From assembly GCA_017469925.1 (NCBI GenBank), contig JAFUFK010000016.1, positions 404,160 to 468,159 of the forward strand: DNA of 64,000 nucleotides. The letters are read 5' to 3'. Below the pieces are notes generated by a model, which searched no databases, was not told where the DNA came from, and was given only the letters and a program-made list of their open reading frames with translations. The translations under genes were made by a program, and so were the position numbers. Below, one piece after another: positions 17,603 to 32,600 of this stretch (within the stretch, counting starts at the first letter, position 1; each line of letters starts with the position of its first letter). Source of the DNA: Bacteroidaceae bacterium (lineage in GTDB: Bacteria; Bacteroidota; Bacteroidia; Bacteroidales; Bacteroidaceae).

Positions 17603-20600
17603 ATGTACAACGACGAAGACAGAAAATGGCTTTTTGACAAAATGAAGAGCGCAGGCGTAAATACTGGCTCTTATGATGATTTCACACAAAGCCTCAGCAA
17701 CAAAGAAGATAGAGATTGGTACTATAATAAGAGTAAAGAGCTAAAACTTGATATCGGTAGCCCAGAAGACTTTGAGTCAATGATGGTTGAGCCAATTGCT
17801 CAACCAGTTATTGCTGGTGGTCCATCAGGCAACGTCTTCACTGAGAGCGAACTGAAAAAGATGGAGAATGGCGGCAATCCAAAGGCAAAGTCTTCTTTGA
17901 AGCCGACAAAGGGAGCCGTTTCAAAGCCGTCGGCACAAATGCCAGGCTACAAACAGCCCGTGGCTGACTTCATGAAGTTGGATACTCGCGACCTGAATAC
18001 GTGGAAGAACCCCATGGGTAAGGTCCGTGACGTTCGTCAGCAGCAACAGTTCTCGACGCAAAAGCCCGGTGAGGACAAGACGGTAACCGATGTAGTGAAG
18101 GCCGTTAAAGGCGATGAGGCAGCAGCGAAGCGCGTTGGCCGGCAGAAGGCCATGCAGCAAATCCGTGACAGAATAGACTATGCCCGGGTCTCTGGAGGCA
18201 AAGAACTGCAAGGCATAATCCCCAATAGTGAAATCCTAGCGCCTACCGTGCTTCGTGATGAAGAAGGCAACCCCATCCTGGGAGAGGATGGCGAACCGCT
18301 TACGGGCGTTACTGGAGACCAAGCCCGTGTAAACGCACAGAAGCACGAGCATGCAAAGTATGAGGAAGCCGAATATAACTCCCTCTCGTCCCAGATGGAA
18401 CGTGCCCAGCAGGAACTTGCCGATATTCAGGACCAGATAGACGCGTTGAAGACTCCCTATGGAGTAAAGGAGGGAGAGGCCAACAGAATGCGCGACCTTG
18501 TAAGGACGCGAGAACAGATAGAACGGCGCATTGCAGGGCTGGAAATAGCGCAGGCAGGTGGTGAACGAGGTTTCTGGAGTGGTTTGCTTGGCACTGGTCT
18601 TGACCTATCGACATGGGCATTTGGTCTTGACAAGTTGGGCGACGCCTCGAGAATGCTATCTATTTCGGAGAAGATGAAGCGTGGCGAGGATATTACCACA
18701 GAAGAGCAAGCCCTGTTGGATGCTACGCTGAAAAATCAAGAGGTGCAGCAACGTCTCGACGATGATAGCAACTTCATGTTCCGGGCAGGTCGGATGACCG
18801 CTGAGATGTTCCCGTTTATGCTCAGCATCGGATTGACAGGTGGAATGTCGGGTGTGGCTGGTATTGGTGTAAATGCTGGCAGGCAAGCTGCATTGAGATA
18901 TGCAGAGAATTTTGGTGCCGATGCGTTGAGAAACAGGATTGTCGCCAATATGCTAAAGGGTACAGGAGCCCTTGTCGGCGACCTCATGGCTGGTTATGCG
19001 ATGGGCAATACCGTAGGCATTGGTAATACGATGGCCGACGTGTTGAACAGAAGGATTGGCCGTCTCACGTATGCCCCTGACGGTTCGATAACGTTTGAGG
19101 GAGGCAAGTCTTGGGCAGAGGCCCTCTATCAGGGCGAAACCGCTCAGGCCTTGGAATACGGCACGGAGATGATGGGTGAGCACATCATCGACCCTGCCCT
19201 GAAGATGATAGCCCGCCAGAGCAAGAATCTTGGCTTCATGCGAGGGCTGTCTCGTATTTTTACGGGCGAGGGTGGCCCTCAGATGATAAAGACTACCTAC
19301 GAGTGGTTGAACAAGATGGGTGTTCAGGGTCTTCCATCGGAAGGTTTGGAGGAAGAGGTAAACATGCTTCTTGGCATTGGCCTCCATGCCGATGACACTG
19401 ATGAGCAGGTAGCCCAGTTCCTCGACAAAGACACCCATAAGGAAATCTGGGGCGGTATGGGCCTGAGCATAGGATTCCTTCATGGCTTTGGCGCAGGAAT
19501 GCAAGGTTTATCGAAGACATACAACACGGCAAACTACTATCGTTATAAGCGTAAGGCAGGGCAGGCCAGTCGTCGTGCGGTAGCCTTATTGGGCAAAGAC
19601 GTGTGGGCACCCTTGCAGGAACGTATAGACAACGCACCTAACGAGGAAATGGGTAAGGTGTATGCCGATGTGCTTAACGATGCCAGCATGAATCCCAGAG
19701 ACAAGGAGGCCGTGCTTGACTATATGGTAAAGCTGACCGAGATGCGTGGCTACAACCTTGGACGATGGAACGCCTCACAGGAAGCACCGCAGCCATCAGT
19801 CAGAGAAGAAGAACAGATTGGTGAACAATTGGCAGAATCGAACAGCCAGGGCTATGATGCCACAGAACCCGAAGACATGCAGGATATCCAGAACCGCATG
19901 GAGATTCTTCGTGAGGAACTTGGCGACGAACTACTTGTGGCCAATCTTGACAACGACCCAGTTGGGACTTTGGCTTCCATAGAGGACAATGATACGCGCA
20001 ATAAGGCGTTGCAATATACCAATGCAAGAGCTGCATACAATGGCCTGTTACAGCGCATAGGTGACGACATCGAAAGCAATGTGCGGGTGGCACATGAAGT
20101 GGTAGAATCCAATGTGGATAAGCATACCAATCAGATTCGTCCTGCTATACTAAAGCATAGCCAACGCCCTGTATATATCGTTGACGATACTAATAGTTAT
20201 GATAATGATAGCAGTATTATTGTCAAGGACGCAGAAACAGGTAAACTGGAGTTTGTATCGCTTAATGATATTGCGTCAATTGGGCAACCCTTAGACCCTG
20301 AACAAGAGAAACAACGTGTTGAAACGGATATCCGCAATCAGATTGCACAGCAGGAAGTAGATAAGGTCAATGGCGTTTTGACTATGTCCATAGGTGATGT
20401 CTATGACCTTATTGACCAACAGGGCAATCCCCATCAGGTACAGATACTTGCTGACAATGGTGACGGAACCGTGCAGGCTGTTGTCGATGGAAAGCAAAAC
20501 GAAGCATTTCCGAAGCAGGTGATTCAGGATATGGCCGACCTGAAAAATCGAGCAAGGGCACAAGAGCAGTATTCTGCGATAGCATCACAGCCAACGGAAG

Positions 20601-23600
20601 AAGAAATACAACCCATCGGGAAGAGTATATTTGGAAATCTTTACGACCAATTCAGAGGAAGGGCAAAAGATGCGGTTTCCTTCCTTTTGAACCGCAAGGA
20701 AGGTAATGCCATAGCCGCACTTCGTCATAAGGATGTTGGCGACATCGACCTGTGGTATGGCGACGATAAGGCTGGACTAAAAAAGATTGCAGAGAAGCAC
20801 CCAGAGGTCCTTAACGATTTGCAGGGTATTATTGATAGGATGCATGTCGTTCGGGCATCGGAGAATCGCGTGATATTGGAAAGTGGTACACACAGGGCTG
20901 TCATTAGCAAGGACTGGTATGGAAAAAAGGCAGACAACTGGTTGTTGACTGCCTATGAAAAGAAAGGAACCTCTGGCGGTAGTATTGACATCGTTCCAGA
21001 ACCCGAAGGCAAGCAGAATGGCACAGCTCCTCTGCAAGATTCATTCTCTGGTGACAAAGTTACGGAAAATACCGGAAACGAGCAAAATATTTCGAAAGGA
21101 AATGCAATGCCGATGGTAGGCGAAGGCGAAAATGCAGAGCCGAACTTCCTTGCCGTTACTCCTGAAAGAGGACATCAGTACATCTATAATGAGGCTGGTC
21201 TTGACCAAGAAGAGGCAGGTCAATTCATCGAAGCAAACAAAAAGGCTGCTGACAATGCACTGAAGAAGGCCTTAAATTCAAAGCCAAACATGGGCACAAG
21301 CCTCAGCAAATACAACAAGGCAAAAGCAGAGTGGCAAGAGAGGGTTAATGCAGCGCAGTCAACGGCAGACTATTGGAATAGTGTGGCAGAGGTCGAGGCT
21401 GAATTGCAACAGAGTCGTGATGAAGAAGCACAGCGTCGCCTATGGTCAACGCCCGAGGGGCGTGCCCAGGCATTGTCGGACGTTACCAGCAAGGGACCAA
21501 AAGCAAAGGCCGAGTTAGCAAGACGGATATACGGTGGTTACTTCAATAGTGACCTCGACGTTCCTGGTACGATAGAGGAACTTGTGGCCATGCTTCTGCC
21601 TTATGGTAGCCTGAACTGGGAGGGCTACGACCGTGGCACGCATCATGTGCGTGGACTGCAAGAAGAGTTGGGTAGTAATCACCGACGCGGCCTTGACCGA
21701 AATGCCGACAGCAATGCGTTCAATTCGTACCTTGCCAAAAAGGGCGAAGGCATGAGTGTGGAGGAGTTGGCCGAGCAGATGTATAGTAGTCCAGAGAATA
21801 TGCAGGATGGCGAGCATCCTCGTTGGGAGGATTCTGAGATACGCAGTGCCATACTTGACGTTCTCATGAATGCAGGGAAATCGACCGACATTCGAGACTA
21901 CGTCCTCAACAGTCGCATCAACGCGGCAGAAGAGGCCCTCCGCGCTGAGGAGGAAGCGGCAGAGGCAGCTAAGGCAGAATATGCCGAAGCCATGCACATG
22001 ACACCTGATGAAGTGGATTTGTGGCAGGACTATCTTGCAGAAGAAATTCCCAGTCTTGTTGCAGCTTATGACGAAATTTATCCTATCTTTGCAGAAGATA
22101 TAATAGAAAACATAAACAATGATGGAGAACAACAGAGTAGCAGAAGCGAAGGCTTGGATAGCCAGTCTGCCGAAGGAGGAAATCAAGTCTTGGATAACGG
22201 AAGCCAAGAAGAAGTACGGGAACCTGCCCGAAGTGCAGAAGTTGTCGCAGAAGATAACGAGCAGGAAGGACCTGTCGGAACAGCAGAAAACGTTGCAGTT
22301 GGCGAATCTGCTCCTGCTGACGTATTACCTGAAGGAGAACGAGTAAACCTACAGGAGCAAATTGCCAATGCTGAGGCCGAAGTCGATACTAATCCTACAG
22401 AGGCCCAGAAGGACGCAGGCAATTACAAGAAGGGGCACGTTAATATAGACGGGTTTAACTTTACCATTGAAAACCCGAAGGGTAGCGAGCGCAGTGGCGT
22501 TGACGCTGATGGTAAGGCGTGGTCCCAGACGATGAACAACACTTATGGTTATATCCGGGGTTCTGAAGGTGTGGATGGTGACCATATTGACATGTTTCTT
22601 AGCGATGACCCAAGTCAAGGCGATGTCTATGTCATAGACCAGGTTAAAAAAGATGGTTCGTTTGACGAGCACAAAGTTATGTATGGCTTTGGCTCCGAAC
22701 AAGAAGCTCGCGATGCTTATCTTTCTAATTACGAAGAAGGATGGCAAGGATTGGGGAATATCACCCATGTCAGCAAGGGCGAGTTTAAGAAGTGGGTTGA
22801 AAGTAGCCACAGAAAAACAAAGCCCTTTGCCGAATATAAGAGTGTAACTGTGACTATGTGGAAAACAAAAAAATCCACCCTCACCGACGCTAATCGTAGT
22901 GAAACGACGCCAATTTCGGATTTAGGTGAACTTTCTGCCGACAAAGTTACGGAGAATCTTTCAAACGAGCAAGAAGAAACGGAAGAAAATGCAAATCTTT
23001 CCGACGAACAGCGAAAAGAAATTGCTAAGACGGTAAAAGGATTCGAGCAAGAAACCCAGGAAGATTTCATTGCTTTTGAGCGCCGTGTGAATGACATGAG
23101 CGATGCAGAGCTTTTAGCCTATATTGAAGCACAAGGGCTTGACGAGACAAAAGCCGACCATCCTTCTGTATATGACGCATACGATGCCCGTCACGGCAAG
23201 GAGTATGTGGATTACTTTGACATGTATGCCGATGGGCTGCATGACTCTACGCGTGACCGGGTGGAAGAAATACTTGCACAGGCAGAAAAGGAATGGGAGA
23301 AAGGGGGCTTTTCCAGCGAAATGCGCACGCAATTAAGCGCACAGATTGATGCTTGCCGTGAATGGTTGGACAGAGAAGAAGGCCAATCTGGTAAGACGAT
23401 TCTTTTCCGTGAAGGAAATGACAAAACGTTAGCAGGGTTCCACAATATCAGTAGTGACAAGCTGAAGAAGGCGTTAAAACAGGGAGGTCTTGCTAACCCG
23501 AGTATGGCTGTTGTCAATACTGAGGATAGGGCACATACAGACTATGGAGATATCAGTCTGATTGCTCCATCTCGTTTGATTAACGCACGCACAGGAATGA

Positions 23601-26600
23601 ATGTTGGAACGTATGCAGGCGATGCCTGGACTCCGACTTATCCCAGCGTGACGTTGTTCTTTACTCCAAAGGGTGAGAAACATCGCCAAGCAATCGCCAA
23701 AGAGAATGCTAATGGGGACAAAGAGCTGGAGAACCACCTACTGCATGCACTTTCTGATTACATAGATGGTAATGGCGACAGGTTACATTTCCTGTTCCTG
23801 GCGCAGAAAGGACTTAACCCTGAGATAGCCCAGGAGCGCACCACACACAGCCATGAAGAATATGAAGCAGTGAAGAAAATCTTCGGTGAAGGTACATCTA
23901 CATTGCCCTCCGACTTCACCAAGGAGCAGAGCGATGCACTTCTTGCCCTGATGATGAGCGAATATGAGAAGAAGGTAAGGGAGGATTCCCAGAAGATAAG
24001 TGATGAGGCAAAGCGTGAGGCCGCAGTTGAGGCTATGCTTGATATTAGACGCAAGTCGCTTACGGATGATAATGGCAAGTTGTGGTTTGCAAAAGGCGAC
24101 AATTATGTCCATGGAGTCTGGAAAGACGAGCAGCGTAGGAAGAATCCTAAGACTGATTGGTATCCATCTGGCAACAGAAGGTATGTTCCTAATACGTTGG
24201 AGAATGTCAGTCGCCTGATGAACAAAGAACAAGCCACCAATGCCTATGACAATGGTGGCCTCAGCGCGACACGAGCCCGTTTGCTCCAGAGGTTTACTTC
24301 CCTTGCACAAATCCGCAAGAATAAGGATTTGTTGAACAGCGACGAAGAGGTAGAAAAGCGTAGCAAAGAAATGTCTGACGAATTGTTTGATATCATTCAC
24401 CAGATATCCGACATGCAGAAAATTGACGATAATCCTTTCTCTAATCTTGACTATGCCGAACGTCGTTTGCAGGAAGCCATGACTATGCGTAATCCTATTC
24501 GATATCTTAACAAAGAGTATGGTTACGACATTGCAGAGGATAGCGAACTGGCTTCACAAATCATGAACTTCATTGAAGAAGTGAAGGCTCTGCCAGTGAA
24601 ATACTTTGAGACAAAGTTTAATCGCCCTGTCTATCTTAACGAATTTGCCGTTGCTGTTGTCCCTGATGATTTAGACGCAGATATGTTGAATCAATTGCGC
24701 CAGAGTGGGCTTGATGTAAGAACCTACAAGTCTGGTGATATTGAGGACCGTAAGCGTGTGAACAAAGAGGCTGTTGAGGGTAGGAGTGATATCCTGTTCC
24801 GAGAGGGTGAACCCGATTACAGCACAATGTCAGAGCCAGACCTTGACAAGGAGTACATGGAGGCCCTGAATGTCGTGGAGAAGCCCCAGCGAATAGAGAA
24901 GTTGCGGAAAAGTGAGCCTGTGGAGATAACAGGCGAGGAATATAGGGGCCAGTATGAGTTGAACCGTGACAGTGCAAAGAAATATATCAAAGAACATCTG
25001 CGCGGGAATTACCAAATTGACGACACGGGCGAGACTATTTTGCTCGCGAAGGATGGCGCACAGAAAGTAACATCACATAGCATGGGGAATGAAGCGCATT
25101 TGAAATCTATTGCGGCAATCCCCCAATTACTGAAGAATGCCATATATATTACGGAATTGCCCAACGAGAAAGGCAATGGAAAATATGACATGTACCGTTA
25201 CTATGTGTGTGGCCTACGTATAGGCGGAGAGGACTATACCGCAAAGATTGTTATCGGTGTCGATGCGAACGGAAAGAAGTTCTACGACCACTCACTGACA
25301 GAGATAGAAAAAGGAAAACTCATTGACGAGGTTGGCGCTTTATCTACCACGTTACCCTCAGACAATGAGTCTTCCTCTATTTCTGTCAGCAAAGATACAA
25401 AGTTACTTTCAATCCTGCAAACAAATCCCGAGGAAATTGCGCGTGCAGAGGAGAAAATGCGCAGCGTGCTTGACGAAATGGCACGCAGGAGAGGCTATAC
25501 AAGCAGCAGTGACTATCAAGGCTCGCTGGCATTCAATGGTGCGGCTCCGTCGAAGAATGCATACTTTGAAACAAAGGAGGAGCGCAAGAAAGCCTTCGCC
25601 AATGGCGACTTCGAGGGGGACTATTCCCTTGGCGACTTCGTGGACAACGGGCTTGACAACCACGATTTGGAATGGCAGATAGATAACCCGATACCCGCGT
25701 CTGGCAGGGATAAGGCCACACTCGCATCGCTGAATAATCTTCGTAGCGCCGTAAAGGGTAAGAAGCGCACGATAAAGATGTACCGTGCCGTGGATGCCTC
25801 GGTGAAAGAAGACTCATTCCGTAACGGTGACTGGGTGACACCGAGTCGCGAGTATGCAGAGCAGCATATCGGTCTTCAGGACTGGAAGAAGGGGCGCATC
25901 ATCGAGCAGGAGGTTTCCATTGACGATGTATGGTGGAACGGTGACGACATCAATGAGTGGGGCTACGACGACGGCAAGGGGTACGCCTACAAGAATACGG
26001 CAAACAACCGTAAACTGACAGACCTTGTCACAAGGGACGATGCGGGGAATGTGATACCTCCGAGTAAACGCTTCGACGAAAGGAGTCAGGATGTCCGCTT
26101 CCGTGAGGACGAGGAGGCCCCCATCTTCATCAGCAATGCGCGTCACGCCGTGGAAGGCATCAAGCAGGAGAAAGCCAAGCCCGAGCAGTGGTTAGCGATG
26201 ATAGAGAAAAACGGAGGCATGAAGGCTGGCGAAGACAAATGGCTCGGTCTCAGCGACTGGCTCAAAGGTCAGGGCAAGAAGACCCTTACCAAGCAAGAGG
26301 TGCTCGACTACATCCGCGAGAACCAAATTGAGGTGCAGGAAGTGCATTACAGCGAGGATGCTGAGACAAATGCTTTCTTGGAATATCGTAAGGAATACAA
26401 GCAATATTACGACGAGGCCGTTGAGAATGGAAAGGAAGACCCGCAGGACGTAGCATGGGAGCGTATGATAGAGGAACACGGAGAAGACTTCGGACTTGGT
26501 TTCTACGCACTTGGCGACGAACTGCAATGGGATAATGACAGCGACTATACCCAGTGGGAATATGAGCAGGGCGGAATAGATAAGCCTATCAACAGCACGC

Positions 26601-29600
26601 GCCTTGACTACACCACGGAAGGCTTGAAGAACAAGCGCGAGATAGCCCTGACGGTGCCGACGGTGGAGAGTTGGAACGAGGGCGATGAGGTACACTTCGG
26701 CGATGCGGACAATGGGACTTCCGTGGCGTGGATTCGCTTTGGTGAAACTACCGATGCAGACGGAAATCGCGTGCTGGTCATCGACGAGATACAGAGCAAG
26801 CGGCATCAGGAAGGAAGGGAGAAAGGGTATAGGACCGCTGAGGCTATTGCGGAGGAAGAAAGGCTTGGTGAAGAGGTCAACAAGGCCCAGGAGGCTTACG
26901 ATGCCTACACCCGTAAGATGAGTGAGAAGTACGATGGCGCGTATGAGGACATCTTCCCCGACATGGCCGAAGCGGAACGACAGGAGGCAGACCGACTGGA
27001 GCAGGCGGTGTATGCCGCAAGCGAGCGTTTACAGAATCATGATGTATCTGACATTCCCGACGCTCCGTTTGAAAAGAACTGGCACGAACTGGCGATGAAG
27101 CGTATGTTGCGCTATGCCGCCGAGAACGGCTACGACAAGATTGCTTGGACTACTGGCACCCATCAAGCGCGAAGATATGATATAGGCAAAGACGTAGAGA
27201 AAATAATCTCTTATGATTACCCATCCGTTAAAGATGCCGACGGGCGCAAGAGCAAGAAGGTGGAAATACGTCTTCGCAATGGTGACACGATGACTATGCG
27301 TGTCGGTGAAGATGGCCGTGTAATAGAAGGACGTAGTGAGACAGAGGGGAAAATGCTGTCTGATGTTGTCGGGAAAGACTTGGCCAAGCGTATTATGGAA
27401 GGCGAGGGCAAGGACGGAAGCATCTTTGATGCCGACCGCGACTTGCCTGCCAAGGTAATAGACGGTGATGGCCTGCGCATTGGTGCCGAGGGCATGAAGG
27501 GCTTCTACGATGAGATACTTCCCCGGTTCATGAACAAGTACGGCAAGAAGTGGGGTGTGAAGGTTGGAGAAGTGGAATTAGAAAAGCCATTTGATGCCGA
27601 CCATGATGCACCGTTAAAATGGCATTCTGTTGATGTCAATCCCGAGATGAAGGAGAGCGTGATGCAGGGCCAGACGATGTTCCGTCCAGGTGGTTTGAAG
27701 TTCGGAGACAAAGCATCCTTTGATATACATCTTGCGCAAAACCCCGACGGAGGGCCACTTGTATATAAGACAGATGTACTCCCAGATGTTTACCCAAGCC
27801 CTTACAATGCTTTTGCAGCCATTCGCAATCACTACCCTGAATACCTTGTACAATGGGATGAGCAAACCGATAAGGTCACCCTGACGTCATGGAGAAGCAT
27901 ATTGGGTAGCCAGGAGCAGAAACCAGCAAGCAAGACGCAACAGCGCAAGGAAGATGCTTATGCTAAACGTGTAAAACGGAATATGCGTAAGAAGGCCGAG
28001 GATATGGTCGAGAAGTTGCATATATCCGACGATGTGCTGATAGTTGACAACGCATCAGAGTTGCCTGATGAAGTCTTTGAGGGCATGAGTAGTCGCACCA
28101 AAAAGAAGACAAAGCGCAGCAAGGGATGGTTTGACCCAACTACAGGTAAGATAATCCTTATCATCGGCAACAATAGAAGTGAAAAGGATATCCTTGAAAC
28201 AGTTATGCACGAAGGCGTAGCTCATTACGGACTGCGCAAGTTGTTTGGCGAACACTTCGACACGTTCCTCGATGAAGTGCACAAACATGCAGACAAGGAG
28301 GTTAAGGACCGCATTAACCAACTTGCTTTCGAGAAGTACGACTTTGACCTGCGTGCTGCTACAGAGGAATATCTTGCAAGCCTTGCAGAAATGACGGACT
28401 TTGAGCGTCCCCAAATGCAAAGCTGGTGGAAGAGGGTGCGTGAGTTGTTTGACCAGATGCTTGTTCGGCTTGGACTTGGCAAATCTCTCACACGCTCATT
28501 AGACGACAATGACTTGCGCTATATCCTGTGGCGTAGTTACCACAATCTGGAGTTGCAACAGAACGGGTTGTTTGGTGTGGCAGATGATATCGCCATGCAA
28601 CAGGAACTAAAAGTACGGGACTTTGCTGTTAAGGCTACGCCGATTATAAAGAATGACTTCCGCATTAGCAATGGTGAAGAAATTCCATTCGGCATGAAAA
28701 TTAAGATTCTTGACGCATACAACGTTGTGAAGGATAAACATCCAGGCGTTGTTGCCCTTATACGCACACCCTATGGATATGTTGCCATAAACAAAGATGC
28801 AGCCGCTTTGCGTAAGGCGTTTAATCTTCCTGATGGACCATATATCTTGTTTGACGAAGAAGTTCTGGATAAAGCGCTTTCAAAGCTTATATCGAGAGGC
28901 AATAGGGTAGCCCTAACAGAAGTAGCCACCAATGAAGCTGTTGCAGAAAAGGTGAGCGAGCCTAATGTCCGATTCAGAGAAGATGGTGTAAGAGAGGAAG
29001 TAGAGAAGTTTACATCTAAGTACAACAGCAAACCGATATCGTTCTTTAGCCTATCGATGAGCGACGAGGAGTTGATTGATGCGCTTGATATTCCCAAAGA
29101 ATATCGTAAAGATGAGGACATAAAGGAACTCCGTAAATATTTTGAAACAGAAAAACCTGCCGCATTATTTGATAGGAAAACAGAAAAAATATATATCTTT
29201 GCAGACGAGTTAAAGCCTGAAAAGACAGAAGAAACTTTGTTCCATGAGAACCTGCATGCTTCTCTCCACGAAATGTATGAAGATGGTATGAGGAACATCG
29301 CTGAACGATTCTGGAATATTGCTCCTGATGAAGGTAAGGTAAAACGCTCGTTTGTAGAGAAGAAATACAAAGATGAAGATGAGAAGAAGGAAGAACTGTT
29401 CGTCTTTTGGCTTTCTCGCTCGATGCGTGACGGAGATGTTGACGACATGCTCAATATGTTTGATGACGAAGGAGACGTTATAAGAATAGAAACATTTTTA
29501 AGAGATATCGGATATGACAAAGAAAGAGAATCAGCAGAAAGAAAGCAAAAAGAGCGGAGGAATAATGGAGTACATCAAAAAGAATTGGACGGTGTTCAAA

Positions 29601-32600
29601 CCGTCGGAGGACGAGGAAGAAGAGAAGACGGATTCTTAAACAACAAGTCTTTCATGCTTGACGAAGGTGCAGGAGAAGCAGAAAACTACGACGCAGGTCC
29701 ACTAACCTTTGAGGAAAGCATAACAAAGGCAATGCTTGAACTTTCAAGAAGAAACAAGCAGAACCTTCAAAACAGAATGGATGCCATTGCTGCGATTAAG
29801 GGCAATCTCCAGCAGTTGAGAATGGCTATGGCTCGTCAGCGTGAGTATGACAGGAGCACGGTTAATGATATTGTGCGTCTTGTAAGAATGCTGATGGACA
29901 CTGGCTTTGTTAGCGACATGACCACCTATGAGGTGCGTCGGTTGCTTGCTATGGTAAATAGTGCCACAGGTCGTGAAGATATTTCACAACAGGCAGACAA
30001 GATTCTGGACCTGATAACATCGCATCAAATCCGTCAGTGTAAGAGCATTCTTGGCAAACAGATAAGCATACGTGCTTCAAAGGTGAACCAGAGTGGGGTA
30101 GAAGTGCAAGGCAAACTCGATGTCGAAGGTCAGCGTATGGTAAATGCGTTGAAGGAAGGCATGGGACTGTATGAGGCTACCATTGACGAGCGTATGAGTG
30201 AATGCCTTGATAAGATGGGTGATGCATCCGACGAGGTGGCACAGAAGAATGCGGCCCTGGAATACCAAGGTCTTATGCTTGCCAAACAATATCTCGAGGA
30301 TGTTAAGGCGAGCGAGCAAGAAGAGAAAGACTTGAAGCATGCTTTAAGTCAGGCTGACGAAGAACGTCGGGCTGGCAGGTTCGGCAGCTACGACCAGTAT
30401 AAAGAATATGTGCAAAGCCTGCGTGACAGCATCATGCAGAATCGCCTTGAGCGTGTGGAAGCTTATCGCAGACTATTCAACTCTATTGGCGACAACCTGC
30501 GAGACAGCGTCAAGAAAGCTTGGGAGTTTAGAGAACGAGAGACTGCAAGGGCCAATGAAATTCTTCACATGGCGAACAGCGACCTTGAAGGTATGTCTGC
30601 AAGTGAGCACAGTAGCCAGAAGTGGTGGGAGAGTGCTGTCAATTGGTCTTGGGTACGAGGACTGATGAAACCACTTGCCACATTCGACGAAATGCTCCGA
30701 TTCTTGGGTCGTAAGAGCGTGGATGGAAGAGGCTATCTTTGGAATCGTTTCTTTAGAGACGGATTTGTAAAGGCTAACGATACGGCTTGGAGAAACCTGA
30801 AGAAGGACCACGAAGAGTTGGATGCCAAGGTACGTGACTTGTTCAATGGTGGTACATATATCGACAAGAACGGAAAGACACAGAAGATGCCAAAGATAAA
30901 CCGTTGGAGCGACCTCTTCTCCCTTGAACGCGACATGCCTACCGCAGATGTTGGTATATGGGATGCTGGAGAAACGAAGACATACACCTTGACTGCCGGC
31001 AACCTTCTGTACATCTATATGGTAAACAAGATGAGCGATGGTCGCATGAAGCTTCGCAGGATGGGTATATCGGAAGCAGATGTTGAAGCCATAAAGCAGA
31101 GCCTTGACCCACGTCTTATCGAACTTGCCGACTGGATGCAGAACGATTATCTTGTAGGCAAGCGCAACACCTATAACGAAGTACACGAGCGTCTGTTTGG
31201 TGCTCCTATGGCTTCCATAGACAACTACTTCCCATTAAAGGTGAATAAGCGCAGCCGTATGCAGGAGATTGACCCTACAGCATATACGGGCGACGGGGAT
31301 GCAAAGCCATCAGACATTACGGGAGCCATCATCAAGCGCAAGAAGAACACTACGCCATTGGATATCACCAATGCCGATGCCTTTGACGTAATGCTTGAAC
31401 ACTTGGAGCAGATGGAGCATTGGGCCGCTTTTGCAGAACTTAGCCATGACCTGAAGACGCTGCTTTCATACAAGACATTCCGCAATCGTTTGGAGAATAT
31501 GAGCAGTGTACGTTTCGGTAGTGGTGATGTGCTTTGGAACAACTTCAAGACAGCATGCGCAATTGCTTGCGGTGTGTATCGCCCGAAGATAGACAAGGAC
31601 AGCATAGACACCTCTCTTGTGAACGTCGCAAAGGGTGTTACCGCTGCCAAGATATCCCTGAGATTGTTCACTGCATTCAAGCAGTTGCTTTCTTATCCTG
31701 CATACCTGAGTGAAGCAAACATCATTGAACTTGCCAAAACAACCAATCCTGTAGGTGCAGCAAAGGCATGGAATTGGGCAATAGAGAATCTTCCAGGGTT
31801 CGCAGAGCGTTGGCAGAGTAGGCAGGCAGGTGACAGCAGACTGATGAAGACCGATAGCGATTGGGGACTTTGGCGTGAAGGCCTTGTAAAAGAGGCAGCA
31901 AGAATAGGCATGTCACCCAATGCCTTTGTTGATGCTCTCACGGTTGTAATGGGTGCAAAAGCCATCTATGAAACAAAGTTGAAGCAGTATAAGAAGGACG
32001 GGCATCCTGCCGACGTTGCCAAAGAGCGTGCATTGCTTGATGCTTCCATTGCATATAACGAAACTCAACAGAGTAGCGAAAGCGGATATTTAAGTGCCAT
32101 GCAGCTTGATAGGACTTTGGCAAGTGTAGCACTCACCGTATTCCGAAATAGTTCGATGGGCTATCAACGCAGGCTGTTCCGTTCACTTGACAACCTGAAG
32201 GAAAAGATGAAGCCCGGGTATCGTGAGGAAACCATTGAGTATATGAGGAAGCAAATGGAACGCGACGGACTCACCCCTGAGCAGGCAGGGCGTGCTGCAA
32301 AGCGTGCATATCGCAGGAGTTGGGTGGAAGATGTCGTAAACACACTCATATTCGGTTACGGCATTCAGTTTGCATGGAATCTGGGTAGTTATATCCCATA
32401 CCTGTTGTTTGGTGACGATGATGACAAGAAGAAGGAGTTCCTTGACGATGCAGCAATACACGCCTTTGCAGGAGGAGTTGAGGGCCTCAGCGGGGGAAGC
32501 ATAATGAGTGAACTTGCCAATATGGGTATGCAGATTGCTATGGCCGACGATGACAGCGAGAAAAAGTCGTTGAAGCAACAGCTTATGAACTATGACTTCA

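Noticed and set aside
28208-28225. Classical HExxH zinc protease motif at residue 3536 of the giant protein
   Set aside because: The sequence is HEGVAH, with three residues between E and H, so it is not the classical HExxH. It is kept only as a metallopeptidase-like region; the true HExxH is at 3881-3885.
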